Shown here one piece after another: positions 53,337 through 53,466 of a DNA stretch of 53,466 nt; position 1 is the stretch's first letter; every line of letters begins with the position of its first letter. The notes beneath the pieces are model-generated. The model saw only the letters and a program-made list of their open reading frames with translations. It was not told the origin of the DNA and ran no database searches. Position numbers and translations under genes: made by a program. The DNA lies in assembly GCF_003095375.1 (NCBI RefSeq), contig NZ_QEHR01000012.1, positions 1 to 53,466 on the forward strand, given 5' to 3'. This DNA comes from Marixanthomonas spongiae. Its GTDB lineage: Bacteria > Bacteroidota > Bacteroidia > Flavobacteriales > Flavobacteriaceae.

Positions 53337-53466
53337 AGTCAGAAAACGGGAGTTAGAAGTCGGACCTTCGATACAGCCCTCCTATCGTCGGGCCACTCAG
53401 GCACCAGAGGTTTAAAGCTCAATGATAGGTGTTTGAGTGAATTCGGGAGACCGGCAGGGATCACGA

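Overview
The window reads as chromosome of a marine-type member of the Bacteroidota, class Flavobacteriia. The evidence is a T9SS (gliding-type secretion) adhesin operon with a PorP/SprF protein and an OmpA/PD40 partner, DUF6266- and DUF6660-like families, TAnnTTTG-type promoter elements, a CusA efflux pump fused to its outer-membrane factor, and AT-rich DNA with few Shine-Dalgarno sequences. The genus cannot be fixed from the sequence alone. No rRNA, tRNA or CRISPR array was seen. Layout: (1) 1-120 holds the last codons of a transposase. (2) 123-2916 holds a TlpA-like thioredoxin, whose N-terminal anchor is out of frame by one base in a poly-A run, and a DsbD-type thiol reductant transporter. 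(3) 3078-11953 is a sulfur-handling locus on the minus strand: two metallo-beta-lactamase/rhodanese proteins (persulfide-dioxygenase-like), a single rhodanese, a periplasmic DsrE-like protein, a YeiH exporter, a TauE/SafE exporter, two small methyltransferases, a DUF2490 protein and a Crp/Fnr regulator. Six perfect GTAAC-N4-GTTAC palindromes sit 38-91 bp in front of six transcription units here, so this looks like one regulon. One of the two MBL/rhodanese genes carries two stop codons in its first 17 codons. (4) 12197-15275 holds a K+ channel with TrkA domains and an M24 peptidase. (5) 15350-17140 holds an enigmatic DUF6266-like gene behind four helically phased ATAACC repeats, and a CI-type regulator. 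(6) 17340-23755 is the T9SS adhesin/SprF/OmpA operon, the adhesin having five 240-bp tandem repeats. (7) 23966-25924 holds a bicupin and a secreted protein made of three ribosomal L7/L12-C-terminal-like modules. (8) 26350-32218 is a seven-gene operon joining a polyprenyl diphosphate synthase and a geranylgeranyl-reductase-like enzyme to five uncharacterised, apparently cytoplasmic proteins. Four of these carry Ig-like beta modules, three of those four behind phasin-like helices. This is the best candidate in the window for an undescribed system, and a LytTR two-component pair lies directly upstream of it. (9) 35115-39239 is a four-gene operon of secreted or lipoprotein products, one ending in a TonB-C-like and one in a PA-IL/LecA-like domain. 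(10) 39240-40602 is a palindrome-rich leader and a DUF6266 gene. (11) 40776-43864 is an AT-rich ParB-like / Dam methylase / unknown trio, probably a mobile modification or defence module. (12) 44037-53295 holds duplicated DUF6660 metal-site proteins bracketing a lipocalin-like gene and two C1q-like genes, then the CusA-outer-membrane-factor fusion and its CusB-like adaptor. The right edge carries a GGATGCT heptamer array. How the parts fit: the sulfur locus plausibly turns sulfide/persulfide into sulfite or sulfate and exports it, with thiol-redox partners next door; the isoprenoid operon plausibly makes a (partly) saturated prenyl lipid and the proteins that organise it; the last block exports heavy-metal ions.
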